Positions 6,719-12,635 of a DNA stretch of 12,777 bases are shown one piece after another (position 1 is the stretch's first letter; each line of letters opens with the position of its first letter). Location of the stretch: positions 1-12,777 of the forward strand of contig CAJGDL010000044.1 of assembly GCA_904502075.1 (NCBI GenBank), in the 5' to 3' direction. The notes under the pieces were generated by a model, which worked only from the letters and a program-made list of their open reading frames with translations, was not told where the DNA came from and did not search any database. This DNA is from an uncultured Alistipes sp. (GTDB taxonomy: Bacteria > Bacteroidota > Bacteroidia > Bacteroidales > Rikenellaceae). The translations under genes were made by a program, and so were the position numbers.

Positions 6719-7495
6719 ATGATGCTCTTGGTTCCCCGTATAGCGGCCGTGTCGTACCTCAATACGATCCCATTCATCTATGGTATCGAGCATGCAGATA
6801 ACCCTCTGCGTGCCGAATTGTTGTTGACTCCTCCCGCCACCTGTGCTCAAAACTTCCTGGAGGGCAAAGCCGATATCGCGCTTCTGCCCGCCGCTGTGGT
6901 GCCGCAACTCACCAACTACGAGTTGCTGCCCGACTACTGTTTGGGGGCCGTAGGCCCGGTGCGCACGGTGGTCATCGCCTCGCATCAACCCCTGGCGGAG
7001 GTAAAACGCATCTTCCTCGATCCCCACTCGCGTACCTCGGTGCAGTTGGCCGGCTGGTTGGCCGCCAACAAGTGGCACATCACCCCCGAGTGGTATGCCC
7101 TTGAGGACTACGCCCAGGTAGAGCACCCCGAAAAGGGAGATGCCTTCCTGCTGATCGGCGACAAGGTCTTTGGCTACGAGGGGCAATTCCCCTTCCTCTA
7201 CGACTTGGCCGAGGAGTGGCAGTCGGCCACCGGCCTCCCCTTCGCCTTTGCGGTTTGGGTGGCCCGCAAAGGGACCCCCTACGAGGTGACGGATGCCCTG
7301 ACCGAGGCGCTGACTTTCGGTGTGGAGCACACCTACGAGGCAGTACTGCACTACGGCTTCGACAAAAAGCCCTACGATGCCTACGACTACCTCACACGCA
7401 ACATCGATTTCCTATTCGACAACGAGAAACATCGAGCCCTCCAAAAATTCTGGGACTCGGGGGTCAAGGTTACCCCTCGGGTCAACCCGGGCTGA
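6719..7495 (+). CDS. mqnA: Chorismate dehydratase MqnA (futalosine menaquinone pathway)
   Basis: 258 aa, full length for the family. MqnA removes water from chorismate to give 3-[(1-carboxyvinyl)oxy]benzoate, the first committed step of the futalosine route to menaquinone, in the cytosol. Visible family features are IAAVSYLNTIPFIYGI (8-23), LLLTPPATCAQNFLEGKADIALLPAA (34-59), the DYCLGAVGPVRTV stretch (72-84), LDPHSRTSVQLAGW (100-113), IGDKVF (146-151), and DLAEEW followed by TGLPFAFAVW (162-180). The fold is that of a periplasmic-binding-protein-like two-lobed enzyme. MqnD is a related enzyme, but its motifs differ and the N-terminal VSYLNTIPF favours MqnA. The start at 6719 is followed by a second ATG and an A-rich leader precedes it. 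No other mqn gene is in the window, so the pathway genes are dispersed. It may be cotranscribed with corA, 112 bases downstream. Confidence 0.9.
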   Translation: MMLLVPRIAAVSYLNTIPFIYGIEHADNPLRAELLLTPPATCAQNFLEGKADIALLPAAVVPQLTNYELLPDYCLGAVGPVRTVVIASHQPLAEVKRIFLDPHSRTSVQLAGWLAANKWHITPEWYALEDYAQVEHPEKGDAFLLIGDKVFGYEGQFPFLYDLAEEWQSATGLPFAFAVWVARKGTPYEVTDALTEALTFGVEHTYEAVLHYGFDKKPYDAYDYLTRNIDFLFDNEKHRALQKFWDSGVKVTPRVNPG

Positions 7496-7559
7496 AGAGC
7501 ATAGGCGCCGTCAGGATGCGCCGCCCTTACGGAGATCAAAAACCAAAAGTTAGAAACCG

Positions 7560-7586
7560 GGACCTCCCCTTTGGAAAAGGGAGTCC
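7560..7586 (+). other. Imperfect hairpin between mqnA and corA
   Basis: GGAC-TCCC-TTT (with single bulged C's at 7564 and 7569) pairs with AAA-GGGA-GTCC around a 3-base loop, in the 112-base gap before corA. No U-run follows, so read-through into corA is likely. A second small stem, GGCGC/GCGCC, lies at 7504-7522. No promoter box was found in this gap. Role unknown. Confidence 0.3.
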
Positions 7587-7607
7587 GCAAAAAAGGGTGC
7601 TCAAAAA

Positions 7608-8591
7608 ATGATTACCATCTATTTAAAACAGTATAACAAAATCATCCGCAACGCCGATGTGGCCCTCTTCGACGAGTTGGGCTACGACGACATCTTGTGG
7701 ATCGACATGCTCCAACCCTCCATCAAGGAGCAGAAGGCCGTCGAGAACTTCATGGAGTTCAGCCTCCAGACCCGTCAGCAGGTCGAGGAGATCGAGTCTA
7801 CCTCGAAGTACTCCGAAACGGAGAATACGATCGTTTCGAACTCCAACTTCTTTGTTCCTACGGGCGACAGCTTCACGGTGGAACCCGTGTCGTTCACCAT
7901 CTCCAACGAGGGTGTGCTGGTCTCGGTGCGCCAGGCCGAATTCCGCACCTTCCGCGAGGCCGAGAAGCGTCTGCAGATGAACTACCGCAGCTACTCCACG
8001 GGCTACCACATCTTCATCTCGCTCCTCGAGGTACGCATCGACTACGATGCCGACTTGGTGGAGATGGTGGCCAAACAGGTCGGAGCCCTCTCGAAGGAGA
8101 TCTCGACCGAGGATTCGATCGACAAGGAGATCATCCTGCGTATCAACAGCCTCCAGGAGAGCACCATGTTGCTACGCGAGAATATCTTCGACCGCCAGCG
8201 TGTCCTCTCGGGCGTACTGCGCTCCGAACGCTTCCCGAACGATATCTATCCGCGCCTGCAACTGATGATCAAGGACGTAAACTCGCTGATCAACCACGCC
8301 GACTTCAGTTTCCAGCGTCTGGACTATATTCAAGACTCCGCCCTGGGTCTGATCAATATCGAGCAAAACGAGATCGTGAAGATCTTCTCGGTGGCCTCGG
8401 TGATCTTCATGCCCGCCACGCTGATCGCCAGCATGTATGGTATGAACTTCAAACTCATGCCTGAGTTGGATTGGGTCTACACCTTCTCCAACGGCTTCAC
8501 CCTCCCCTTGGGCTACCTCTTCGCCATCGGACTGATGGTTCTCTGCTCGGGGGTAACCATCTGGTTCTTCCGATTCAAAAAGTGGCTCTAA
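7608..8591 (+). CDS. corA: CorA-family Mg2+/Co2+ channel
   Basis: 327 aa. CorA forms a homopentameric inner-membrane channel for Mg2+ (also Co2+). The N-terminal two-thirds are the soluble cytoplasmic α/β domain and the long stalk helix (about 160-255, rich in charged residues, with SLQESTMLLRENIFDRQRVLSGVL). The C-terminus carries the two membrane helices: TM1 about 258-276 (FSVASVIFMPATLIASM) and TM2 about 300-320. The signature YGMNF (277-281, selectivity GMN) is directly after TM1 and is followed by the usual MPEL periplasmic loop. The tail ends FRFKKWL, with the positive charges expected inside. Start ATG 7608 follows an A-rich leader. It lies downstream of mqnA with no clear promoter of its own and ends 15 bases before a strong terminator. 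The family call is firm; the true substrate could be another divalent cation. Confidence 0.92.
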   Translation: MITIYLKQYNKIIRNADVALFDELGYDDILWIDMLQPSIKEQKAVENFMEFSLQTRQQVEEIESTSKYSETENTIVSNSNFFVPTGDSFTVEPVSFTISNEGVLVSVRQAEFRTFREAEKRLQMNYRSYSTGYHIFISLLEVRIDYDADLVEMVAKQVGALSKEISTEDSIDKEIILRINSLQESTMLLRENIFDRQRVLSGVLRSERFPNDIYPRLQLMIKDVNSLINHADFSFQRLDYIQDSALGLINIEQNEIVKIFSVASVIFMPATLIASMYGMNFKLMPELDWVYTFSNGFTLPLGYLFAIGLMVLCSGVTIWFFRFKKWL

Positions 8592-8605
8592 TCCGGCCAC
8601 CTCAA

Positions 8606-8649
8606 AAAGAAAGGAGGGCTGTCCGTTGTTTCGGACAGCCCTCCTTTTT
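8606..8649. terminator. Bidirectional intrinsic terminator between corA and the M13 peptidase gene
   Basis: A perfect 15-bp stem (8611-8625 with 8632-8646; AAGGAGGGCTGTCCG) closes a 6-base loop TTGTTT. On the plus strand it runs into a T-run (8645-8649) and on the minus strand into the complement of the A-run at 8604-8608. It therefore ends both convergent transcripts. It lies between the corA stop and the M13 stop at 8667. Confidence 0.93.
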
Positions 8650-8666
8650 GGGGTATTATCGAACCC

Positions 8667-10697
8667 TTACCAGATGATCACACGCTTCTCGGGGGCCAGG
8701 TACATGCCACTTTCGGGCTGTACATCGAAGGCATCGTAGAAGCTCTGGATGTTCTTCAGCGTGGCGTTCACGCGGTTTACACCCAGCGAGTGTACATCGA
8801 GCTTCGTCAGACGGGCAATCTCCTCATCGCGAATATTCTGAGCCCAAAGGGCGGCATAACCCAGATAGAAACGCTGCGCAGCCGTGAAGCCCTCGATCGG
8901 ATCGGGGGTTACGCCGTTGTAGCTGTTCTGCAGAGCGGTGAAGGCCACACGCAGACCACCCTGGTCGGCGATGTTCTCACCCAGCGAGAGCTCACCATCG
9001 GCATAGAGGGCGGGCTGATCTCCCTTGGCGGGGAGTACCTCGATGGCATTGAACTGCTCCACCAGCACATCGGTGCGCTCCTTGAAGGCAGCAGCATCGG
9101 CCTCGGTCCACCAGTTGTTCAGGTTGCCGTCCTTGTCGTAGTTGCGGCCCTGGTCATCGAAACCGTGGGTCATCTCGTGGCCAATTACCACACCGATGGC
9201 ACCATAATTCACTGCATCATCGGCCGTCGAGTTGTAGAACGGGGGCTGAAGAATGGCTGCGGGGAAGCAGATCTCGTTGGTGGTGGGGTTGTAGTAGGCA
9301 TTCACGGTCTGGGGGCTCATAAGCCACTCCTCCTTATCCACGGGCTTGCCTACCTTGGCGAAGTCCTCGGCGGCCGACCAGATGCTGGCGGCTACGATGT
9401 TCTCCCAATAGCTCTTCGAGGGGTCGATCTCGAGCGAGTCGAACGACTTCCAGGTGTCGGGATAACCGATCTTCACCTTGAAGGTGGCGAGCTTCTCGTG
9501 GGCGCGGCCCTTCGTCTCGTCGGACATCCACTCCAGGGCATCAATGTGCTGACCAAGGGCCTCCTGGAGGTTCTTCACCAGCTGGGTCATCTTCTCCTTG
9601 TCCTGCTCCGAGAAATACTTCTCTACATACATCTTACCTACAGCCATATCGAAGGTGGCATCGGTAGCTGCCATGGCACGCTTCCAGCGCGGACGGGGCT
9701 CCTGGGCACCCGACATCTGACGACCGTAGAAGTCGAACGAAGCGGCGTAGAACTCATCATTCAGGTGCGAGGTGGCCGAATTCAGGTAGTGAGCGGCAAT
9801 GTAGTAGCGGATCTGCTCCATGGGGGCCGTCTTCAGCAGGTTGTTCACCAACGCCAATACCTCGGGCTGACCCACGATGATGGTGGCAGGAGCCTCCATG
9901 CCGAGGATCTTGAAGTAGGCCTCCCAGTCGGTCTGACCATACTGCTTGGCAAGCTCCTCGTAGGGAGTAGCGTAGTAGTTGGCACCCATATCGCGGAGCA
10001 CAACACTCGAGCGCGAGATCTTGGCAATCTGATCCTCGATGGCGAGGGTAGCCTCCATGGCCTTCACAGCCTGAGCCTCCTCCATCCCGGCGAGGGTAAA
10101 GATCTTCTGCAGGTAGGCCTTGTAACCCTCCTTAATGGCGGCATTGGCCTCCTCGATGTAGTAGTCGCGGTTGCCCATACCCAGGCCACTCTGCCAGAGG
10201 TAGAAGGCGTTCATGTCGCTGTTCTTCATGTCAGCCTCCACAAAGGGGGCAAAGAAGGGGTGGCAGATGCCGTAGTGGAGCGTAGCCAAGAGGTCGGTAA
10301 GGCCCTCACGCTCTACGGAGAGAATCTCCTGCAACATGGCCTGTACGGGGGCGGCACCCTCCTGATTGAGGCGCACCGAGTCAAGACCCAACTTGTAGAG
10401 GTCGCAAATCTTACGCTCTACCGAGCCGGCCTCGGTCTCCATCTTGGTCATCTCCTTGAAGAGCTCGTTGATACGAATCTCGTTGTTCTCACGCAACTTG
10501 TCGAACGATCCGTAGCGGGCATACTCGGGCTTCAGGGGGTTCTTCTCCTGCCAACCACCGGTAGCATACTGATAGAAATCCTCGGTAGGAAGGACGCTCT
10601 TATCGAAGCTCGTCATATCAATGGCGGGCGACGATGTCTTCTGTGCACACGATACACTCATAAGTGCAACTGCAAAAAATAAAAGAGTTTTTTTCAT
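8667..10697 (-). CDS. M13-family zinc metallopeptidase, predicted lipoprotein (PepO/neprilysin-like)
   Basis: 676 aa, usual length for the family. The N-terminus MKKTLLFFAVALMSVSC is a lipoprotein signal with the lipid-attached Cys17, so the enzyme is exported and anchored in a membrane. Residues about 30-440 form the M13 N-terminal domain (FDKSVLPTEDFYQYATGGW near 31-49). The catalytic M13 domain contains NAYYNPTTNEICFPAAIL, the zinc motif HEMTH (507-511, ligands His507 and His511, catalytic Glu508) and GENIADQGG with the third ligand Glu574 and Asp578. The C-terminus ends VIIW, the aromatic end expected for the family, without the Cys of eukaryotic neprilysins. It cleaves peptides, probably as a scavenger of dietary or host peptides; substrate unknown. 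The gene has its own promoter (10763-10792) and is convergent with corA. Confidence 0.93.
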   Translation of the reverse strand: MKKTLLFFAVALMSVSCAQKTSSPAIDMTSFDKSVLPTEDFYQYATGGWQEKNPLKPEYARYGSFDKLRENNEIRINELFKEMTKMETEAGSVERKICDLYKLGLDSVRLNQEGAAPVQAMLQEILSVEREGLTDLLATLHYGICHPFFAPFVEADMKNSDMNAFYLWQSGLGMGNRDYYIEEANAAIKEGYKAYLQKIFTLAGMEEAQAVKAMEATLAIEDQIAKISRSSVVLRDMGANYYATPYEELAKQYGQTDWEAYFKILGMEAPATIIVGQPEVLALVNNLLKTAPMEQIRYYIAAHYLNSATSHLNDEFYAASFDFYGRQMSGAQEPRPRWKRAMAATDATFDMAVGKMYVEKYFSEQDKEKMTQLVKNLQEALGQHIDALEWMSDETKGRAHEKLATFKVKIGYPDTWKSFDSLEIDPSKSYWENIVAASIWSAAEDFAKVGKPVDKEEWLMSPQTVNAYYNPTTNEICFPAAILQPPFYNSTADDAVNYGAIGVVIGHEMTHGFDDQGRNYDKDGNLNNWWTEADAAAFKERTDVLVEQFNAIEVLPAKGDQPALYADGELSLGENIADQGGLRVAFTALQNSYNGVTPDPIEGFTAAQRFYLGYAALWAQNIRDEEIARLTKLDVHSLGVNRVNATLKNIQSFYDAFDVQPESGMYLAPEKRVIIW

Positions 10698-10762
10698 GTT
10701 GATTGATTAGGTTTATTCTGTTTTTCTTTTTCTGTTCCTCTTTTTCGCTGTTAATCAACTAA

Positions 10763-10792
10763 CAAAGGTACCTATTTTTTGAAAAAGTCAAA
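10763..10792 (-). promoter_or_regulatory. Promoter of the M13 peptidase gene
   Basis: On the minus strand TTTG (10792-10789), an 18-base spacer and TACCTTTG (10770-10763) match the Bacteroidota consensus closely. The expected leader is about 60 bases. It carries AATCAAC (plus-strand 10753-10759) complementary to GTTGATT (10698-10704) next to the start codon, so the leader could fold against the start. Confidence 0.75.
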
Positions 10793-10907
10793 AAAAATCG
10801 GCCCAAAAAGCGTGATTTTGAGCGATTTTTCACCCCCACAACCCCTGTTTCCCGGCAACTCACCCAATAATCCTCCCTAAAAGTGCTCGATCCTTAATAC
10901 TTTTTCG

Positions 10908-10915
10908 TATCTTTG
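10908..10915 (+). promoter_or_regulatory. Promoter -7 box for rnhB
   Basis: TATCTTTG matches TAnnTTTG, 34 bases before the rnhB ATG. No good -33 TTG/TTTG is visible at the usual distance, so the assignment rests on the -7 box alone. It points away from the M13 promoter at 10763-10792. Confidence 0.5.
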
Positions 10916-10949
10916 GTGTCGTAACGACTCCTTCTAAAATTTTACGGTC

Positions 10950-11546
10950 ATGTTGGATTTGGTCTTTCAGCACGAACTCCGCGAAGCGGGGTGCGACGAG
11001 GCGGGGCGCGGATGCCTGGCCGGCGCAGTCTTTGCCGCCGCGGTAATCCTTCCGCCCGACTTCCACCATCCGCTCCTCAACGACTCGAAACAGCTCACCG
11101 AGCGACAGCGCGACCTCCTGCGTCCGATCATCGAACGCGAGGCCGTGGCCTGGGCCGTAGAGGCCGTGTCGCCCGCCCGCATCGACGAGATCAACATCCT
11201 CAAGGCCTCCATCGAGGGGATGAACCTCGCCGCCCACCGCCTCTCCCCCGCGGCCGAATTCCTGGCCATCGACGGCAACCGCTTCCAGAGCCATTTTGGC
11301 CTTCCTTTCCAGTGCATCGTAAAGGGGGATGGAAAATTTGCCGACATCGCCGCCGCCTCCGTGCTTGCCAAGACCCACCGCGACGAGTATATGCTCCGCC
11401 TACACGAGGAGTTCCCCTGCTACAATTGGGCGAAAAACAAGGGATACCCAACCCGCGACCACCGACTCGCCATCCGCGAACACGGCCTCTCCCCCTACCA
11501 TCGCCTCAGTTTCAACCACTCGCAAGGTCAACTCGAACTCTTCTGA
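10950..11546 (+). CDS. rnhB: Ribonuclease HII
   Basis: 198 aa, normal length. RNase HII cuts RNA in RNA-DNA hybrids and at single ribonucleotides in DNA, starting ribonucleotide excision repair in the cytosol. The family motifs are all present: GCDEAGRGCLAGAV (14-27) with catalytic Asp16 and Glu17, NDSKQLTERQR (44-54), FLAIDGNRF (104-112) with Asp108, and VKGDGKFADIAAASVLAKTHRD (124-145) with Asp127. The GYPTRDH stretch near the C-terminus is also conserved. The tail SQGQLELF resembles the QxxLF PCNA/β-clamp-binding end known in some RNases HII. The start at 10950 is the first ATG after the promoter box, with a leader of about 30 bases. No neighbour shares its transcript. No terminator was found directly after it. 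Confidence 0.95.
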   Translation: MLDLVFQHELREAGCDEAGRGCLAGAVFAAAVILPPDFHHPLLNDSKQLTERQRDLLRPIIEREAVAWAVEAVSPARIDEINILKASIEGMNLAAHRLSPAAEFLAIDGNRFQSHFGLPFQCIVKGDGKFADIAAASVLAKTHRDEYMLRLHEEFPCYNWAKNKGYPTRDHRLAIREHGLSPYHRLSFNHSQGQLELF

Positions 11547-11686
11547 GCCCACACGCCACGCCTTGCAAAAATTAAAAACAGACAACCTTAATAATAAATA
11601 TTTTAATAAACACCCTCGATTTTTCACAATTTCTCCCGCCATTTTTCAAAAAATATTCGCTTTTTATGAAAATATAGGCATTTTTA

Positions 11687-11717
11687 TTTGGAGAATCATA
11701 AAAAAGGAGTACCTTTG
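11687..11717 (+). promoter_or_regulatory. Consensus Bacteroidota promoter with no protein gene behind it
   Basis: TTTG (11687-11690), a 19-base spacer and TACCTTTG (11710-11717) make an essentially ideal match, the best in the window together with that of the M13 gene. Transcription should start close to 11723. What follows is two hairpins and a U-run, not a gene. Confidence 0.8.
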
Positions 11718-11722
11718 CAGCG

Positions 11723-11818
11723 CAAAACGTGGGATTCTCCCACATCTCATTAACCTAACTAACCTAACCAAGGAGGGGATGAATGTTGTGAAACATACGT
11801 CCCCTCATCCTTTTTTTT
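11723..11818 (+). ncRNA. Candidate small RNA, about 95 nt
   Basis: The transcript expected from the promoter at 11687-11717 begins with the hairpin GTGGGA-TTC-TCCCAC (11729-11743). A single-stranded stretch follows with two perfect tandem copies of TAACCTAAC (11751-11768), then a second long hairpin and eight T's (11811-11818). Short, promoter-to-terminator length and two stems around an open, repeated linker are features of a regulatory RNA. I recognise no known family (not tmRNA, 4.5S or RNase P). AAGGAGG at 11770-11776 could instead be a ribosome site for an ATG at 11779 or 11783. The second of these reads only ATG-TTG-TGA, and the U-run argues for an untranslated RNA. Boundaries are approximate. 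Confidence 0.5.
11773..11818 (+). terminator. Probable intrinsic terminator of the small RNA
   Basis: GAGGGGA (11773-11779) pairs with TCCCCTC (11800-11806). Inside it, U-G and G-C pairs and one A-A mismatch lead to ATGTT (11783-11787) pairing with AACAT (11792-11796) over the loop GTGA. ATCC and then T8 follow. The four bases between stem and U-run make it slightly unusual. Confidence 0.6.
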
Positions 11819-11882
11819 GTGATACGGTGGCAGGTGTTTCCACCTTATCCCGCATCCGGGCAAATGAAAAGAGGATAAAAAG

Positions 11883-11924
11883 TTTCCTATGGGATCTGTG
11901 CCAAAGCACAAATCCCATAGAAAA
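11883..11924 (-). terminator. Long hairpin, terminator-like for leftward transcription
   Basis: Arms 11883-11901 and 11906-11924 (core CTATGGGAT and ATCCCATAG) form a 19-bp stem over a 4-base loop. Its two imperfect positions are C opposite A on the plus strand but G-U pairs in minus-strand RNA. The minus strand continues with C and then five T's (11881-11877). Both facts point to a working terminator for RNA coming from the right. Its source would have to be read-through from the EF-G gene or an unseen transcript. Confidence 0.5.
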
Positions 11925-11931
11925 CACTTGT

Positions 11932-12007
11932 CGTCATCCCGAGAATTTTCATCTTAAGGTAATGCAGAGTTTCGTGGCATCGCATGAAAATTCGTGGGGA
12001 TCTTCCT
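11932..12007 (+). repeat. Palindromic dispersed-type repeat, copy 1
   Basis: 76 bases beginning CGTCATCCCGAGAATTTTCA and ending GGGGATCTTCC. Outer arms ATCCC (11936-11940) and GGGAT (11997-12001) and inner arms GAATTTTCAT (11943-11952) and ATGAAAATTC (11984-11993) pair, leaving a 31-base loop. The same design occurs inverted at 12085-12159. The ends resemble the widely seen bacterial repeats with TCATCCCGAG...GGGATCT ends. Confidence 0.7.
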
Positions 12008-12084
12008 ATTATCAAGGGGTTACCAAGTCGCTTAACTGCGCTTTCAATAAGGAGGTTTGGGGCAAGCCTCGGTTTTGAGTAAGC

Positions 12085-12159
12085 GGTAGATTGCCACAAA
12101 TTTTCATGGTTACAAACCGCTTTCCTTAACGCCCTAAAATGAAAATTTTCGCAATGACG
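12085..12159 (-). repeat. Palindromic dispersed-type repeat, copy 2 (inverted)
   Basis: 75 bases; read on the minus strand it begins CGTCATTGCGAAAATTTTCA and ends GGCAATCTACC. Outer arms ATTGC/GCAAT and inner arms AAATTTTCAT/ATGAAAATTT pair. In plus coordinates the inner arms are 12098-12107 and 12139-12148, and the outer arms 12090-12094 and 12151-12155. Relative to copy 1, the changes in one arm are matched by changes in the other. The loop sequences differ. Confidence 0.7.
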
Positions 12160-12173
12160 AGGTTTGTTTCAAC

Positions 12174-12206
12174 CATGTCGGGCAAAAGCCCTACATGATT
12201 AAACTT
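12174..12206 (+). terminator. Hairpin with nearby T-run, possible terminator
   Basis: CATGT-C-GGGC (12174-12183) pairs with GCCC-T-ACATG (12188-12197) over the loop AAAA, with one C-T mismatch. ATTAAAC and then six T's follow. The gap of seven bases to the T-run is long for an intrinsic terminator. It directly follows repeat copy 2. Confidence 0.35.
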
Positions 12207-12245
12207 TTTTATCACACCACGGGTCTTTTTCGGGGAAACAAGATG

Positions 12246-12374
12246 GGAGGTATGGGTGTTGTGTAAATTATAGAAATTGTAGGAGGTATGGGAATTGTAG
12301 GAAATATGGGAAGTATAGAAAATCTCACAACTCATATATTTCCTATATCTCCCATATTTCCCATACCTCCCATC
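12246..12374. repeat. Fold-back minisatellite of 9-bp units
   Basis: Bases 12246-12317 divide into eight consecutive 9-base units of the type GGAGGTATG / GGAATTGTA. After a 21-base spacer, 12339-12374 divide into four units of the opposite strand (TTTCCTATA, TCTCCCATA, TTTCCCATA, CCTCCCATC). The outermost 16 bases, 12241-12256 and 12360-12375, are perfect complements, and 12300-12311 is complementary to 12350-12361. The array could extrude as a cruciform or fold in RNA. The degenerate units indicate an old array. Confidence 0.75.
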
Positions 12375-12415
12375 TGGCAATAAACCCGAATGGAGTGGCA
12401 TTACACCACCTTTGA

Positions 12416-12437
12416 CCCCCTCCACCCAATTTGTTGT
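12416..12437 (+). repeat. 22-bp direct repeat, copy 1
   Basis: CCCCCTCCACCC followed by AATTTGTTGT, identical to 12499-12520; both copies continue with a further YAG. It is followed at once by the perfect hairpin GGGTCG-TAA-CGACCC (12441-12455). Confidence 0.8.
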
Positions 12438-12498
12438 CAGGGGTCGTAACGACCCTTTCGATTGGGGCTGCGACCACAGAAGGGCCATAAACTCGTAG

Positions 12499-12520
12499 CC
12501 CCCTCCACCCAATTTGTTGT
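12499..12520 (+). repeat. 22-bp direct repeat, copy 2
   Basis: Identical to 12416-12437, start-to-start distance 83 bases. Its last ten bases, AATTTGTTGT, recur inverted at 12628-12637, overlapping the EF-G stop codon. Confidence 0.8.
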
Positions 12521-12551
12521 TAGAAGGCTGCAGATGCAACTATCGTGCAGT

Positions 12552-12596
12552 GAGCCCCGGATGGGGCATACTTGGCGTATGTTCCATTCGGGGCTC
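12552..12596 (+). other. 20-bp stem-loop downstream of the EF-G gene
   Basis: Arms 12552-12571 and 12577-12596 (outer GAGCCCCG/CGGGGCTC, inner CATAC/GTATG) surround the loop TTGGC. The three positions that are not complementary in DNA are G opposite T, which pair as G-U in plus-strand RNA but are C-A mismatches in minus-strand RNA. The full 20-bp stem would therefore form in a rightward transcript. No T-run follows in either direction. Confidence 0.6.
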
Positions 12597-12635
12597 GCAA
12601 GGGATAGGCAGCAGGTGCGGCCTTATCACAACAAA

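Larger units (their letters stand above)
11547..12635. other. About 1.1 kb palindrome-rich region without a convincing protein gene
   Basis: Bases 11565-11715 are strongly AT-rich. Beyond them come a promoter, a candidate small RNA, a row of hairpins, two inverted copies of a 75-bp repeat, a 9-bp minisatellite, a 22-bp direct repeat and a 20-bp stem, each listed separately. Open frames here read through repeats and have no plausible start context. No tRNA or rRNA was recognised. Confidence 0.7.

Noticed and set aside
7560..7586. Terminator after mqnA
   Set aside because: The stem has two bulges and no T-run follows on either strand, so termination there is not supported.
8790..10682. 630-codon open frame on the plus strand
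   Set aside because: It lies wholly opposite the M13 peptidase gene, has no promoter or leader context and reads as the low-complexity mirror of a GC-rich gene.
11329..12078. 249-codon frame on the plus strand
   Set aside because: The first part is out of frame over rnhB, and the rest reads through the terminator-like U-run and palindromic repeats. The part from 11779 has a Shine-Dalgarno-like sequence but no recognisable protein character.
12246..12374. CRISPR array
   Set aside because: Units are 9 bases, contiguous, without spacers, and occur in both orientations; no cas gene is present.
12126..12539. 137-codon frame on the minus strand with Tyr-rich triplet repeats
   Set aside because: Its repeats are explained by the 9-bp minisatellite; it also crosses repeat copy 2 and the 22-bp repeats and has no promoter.
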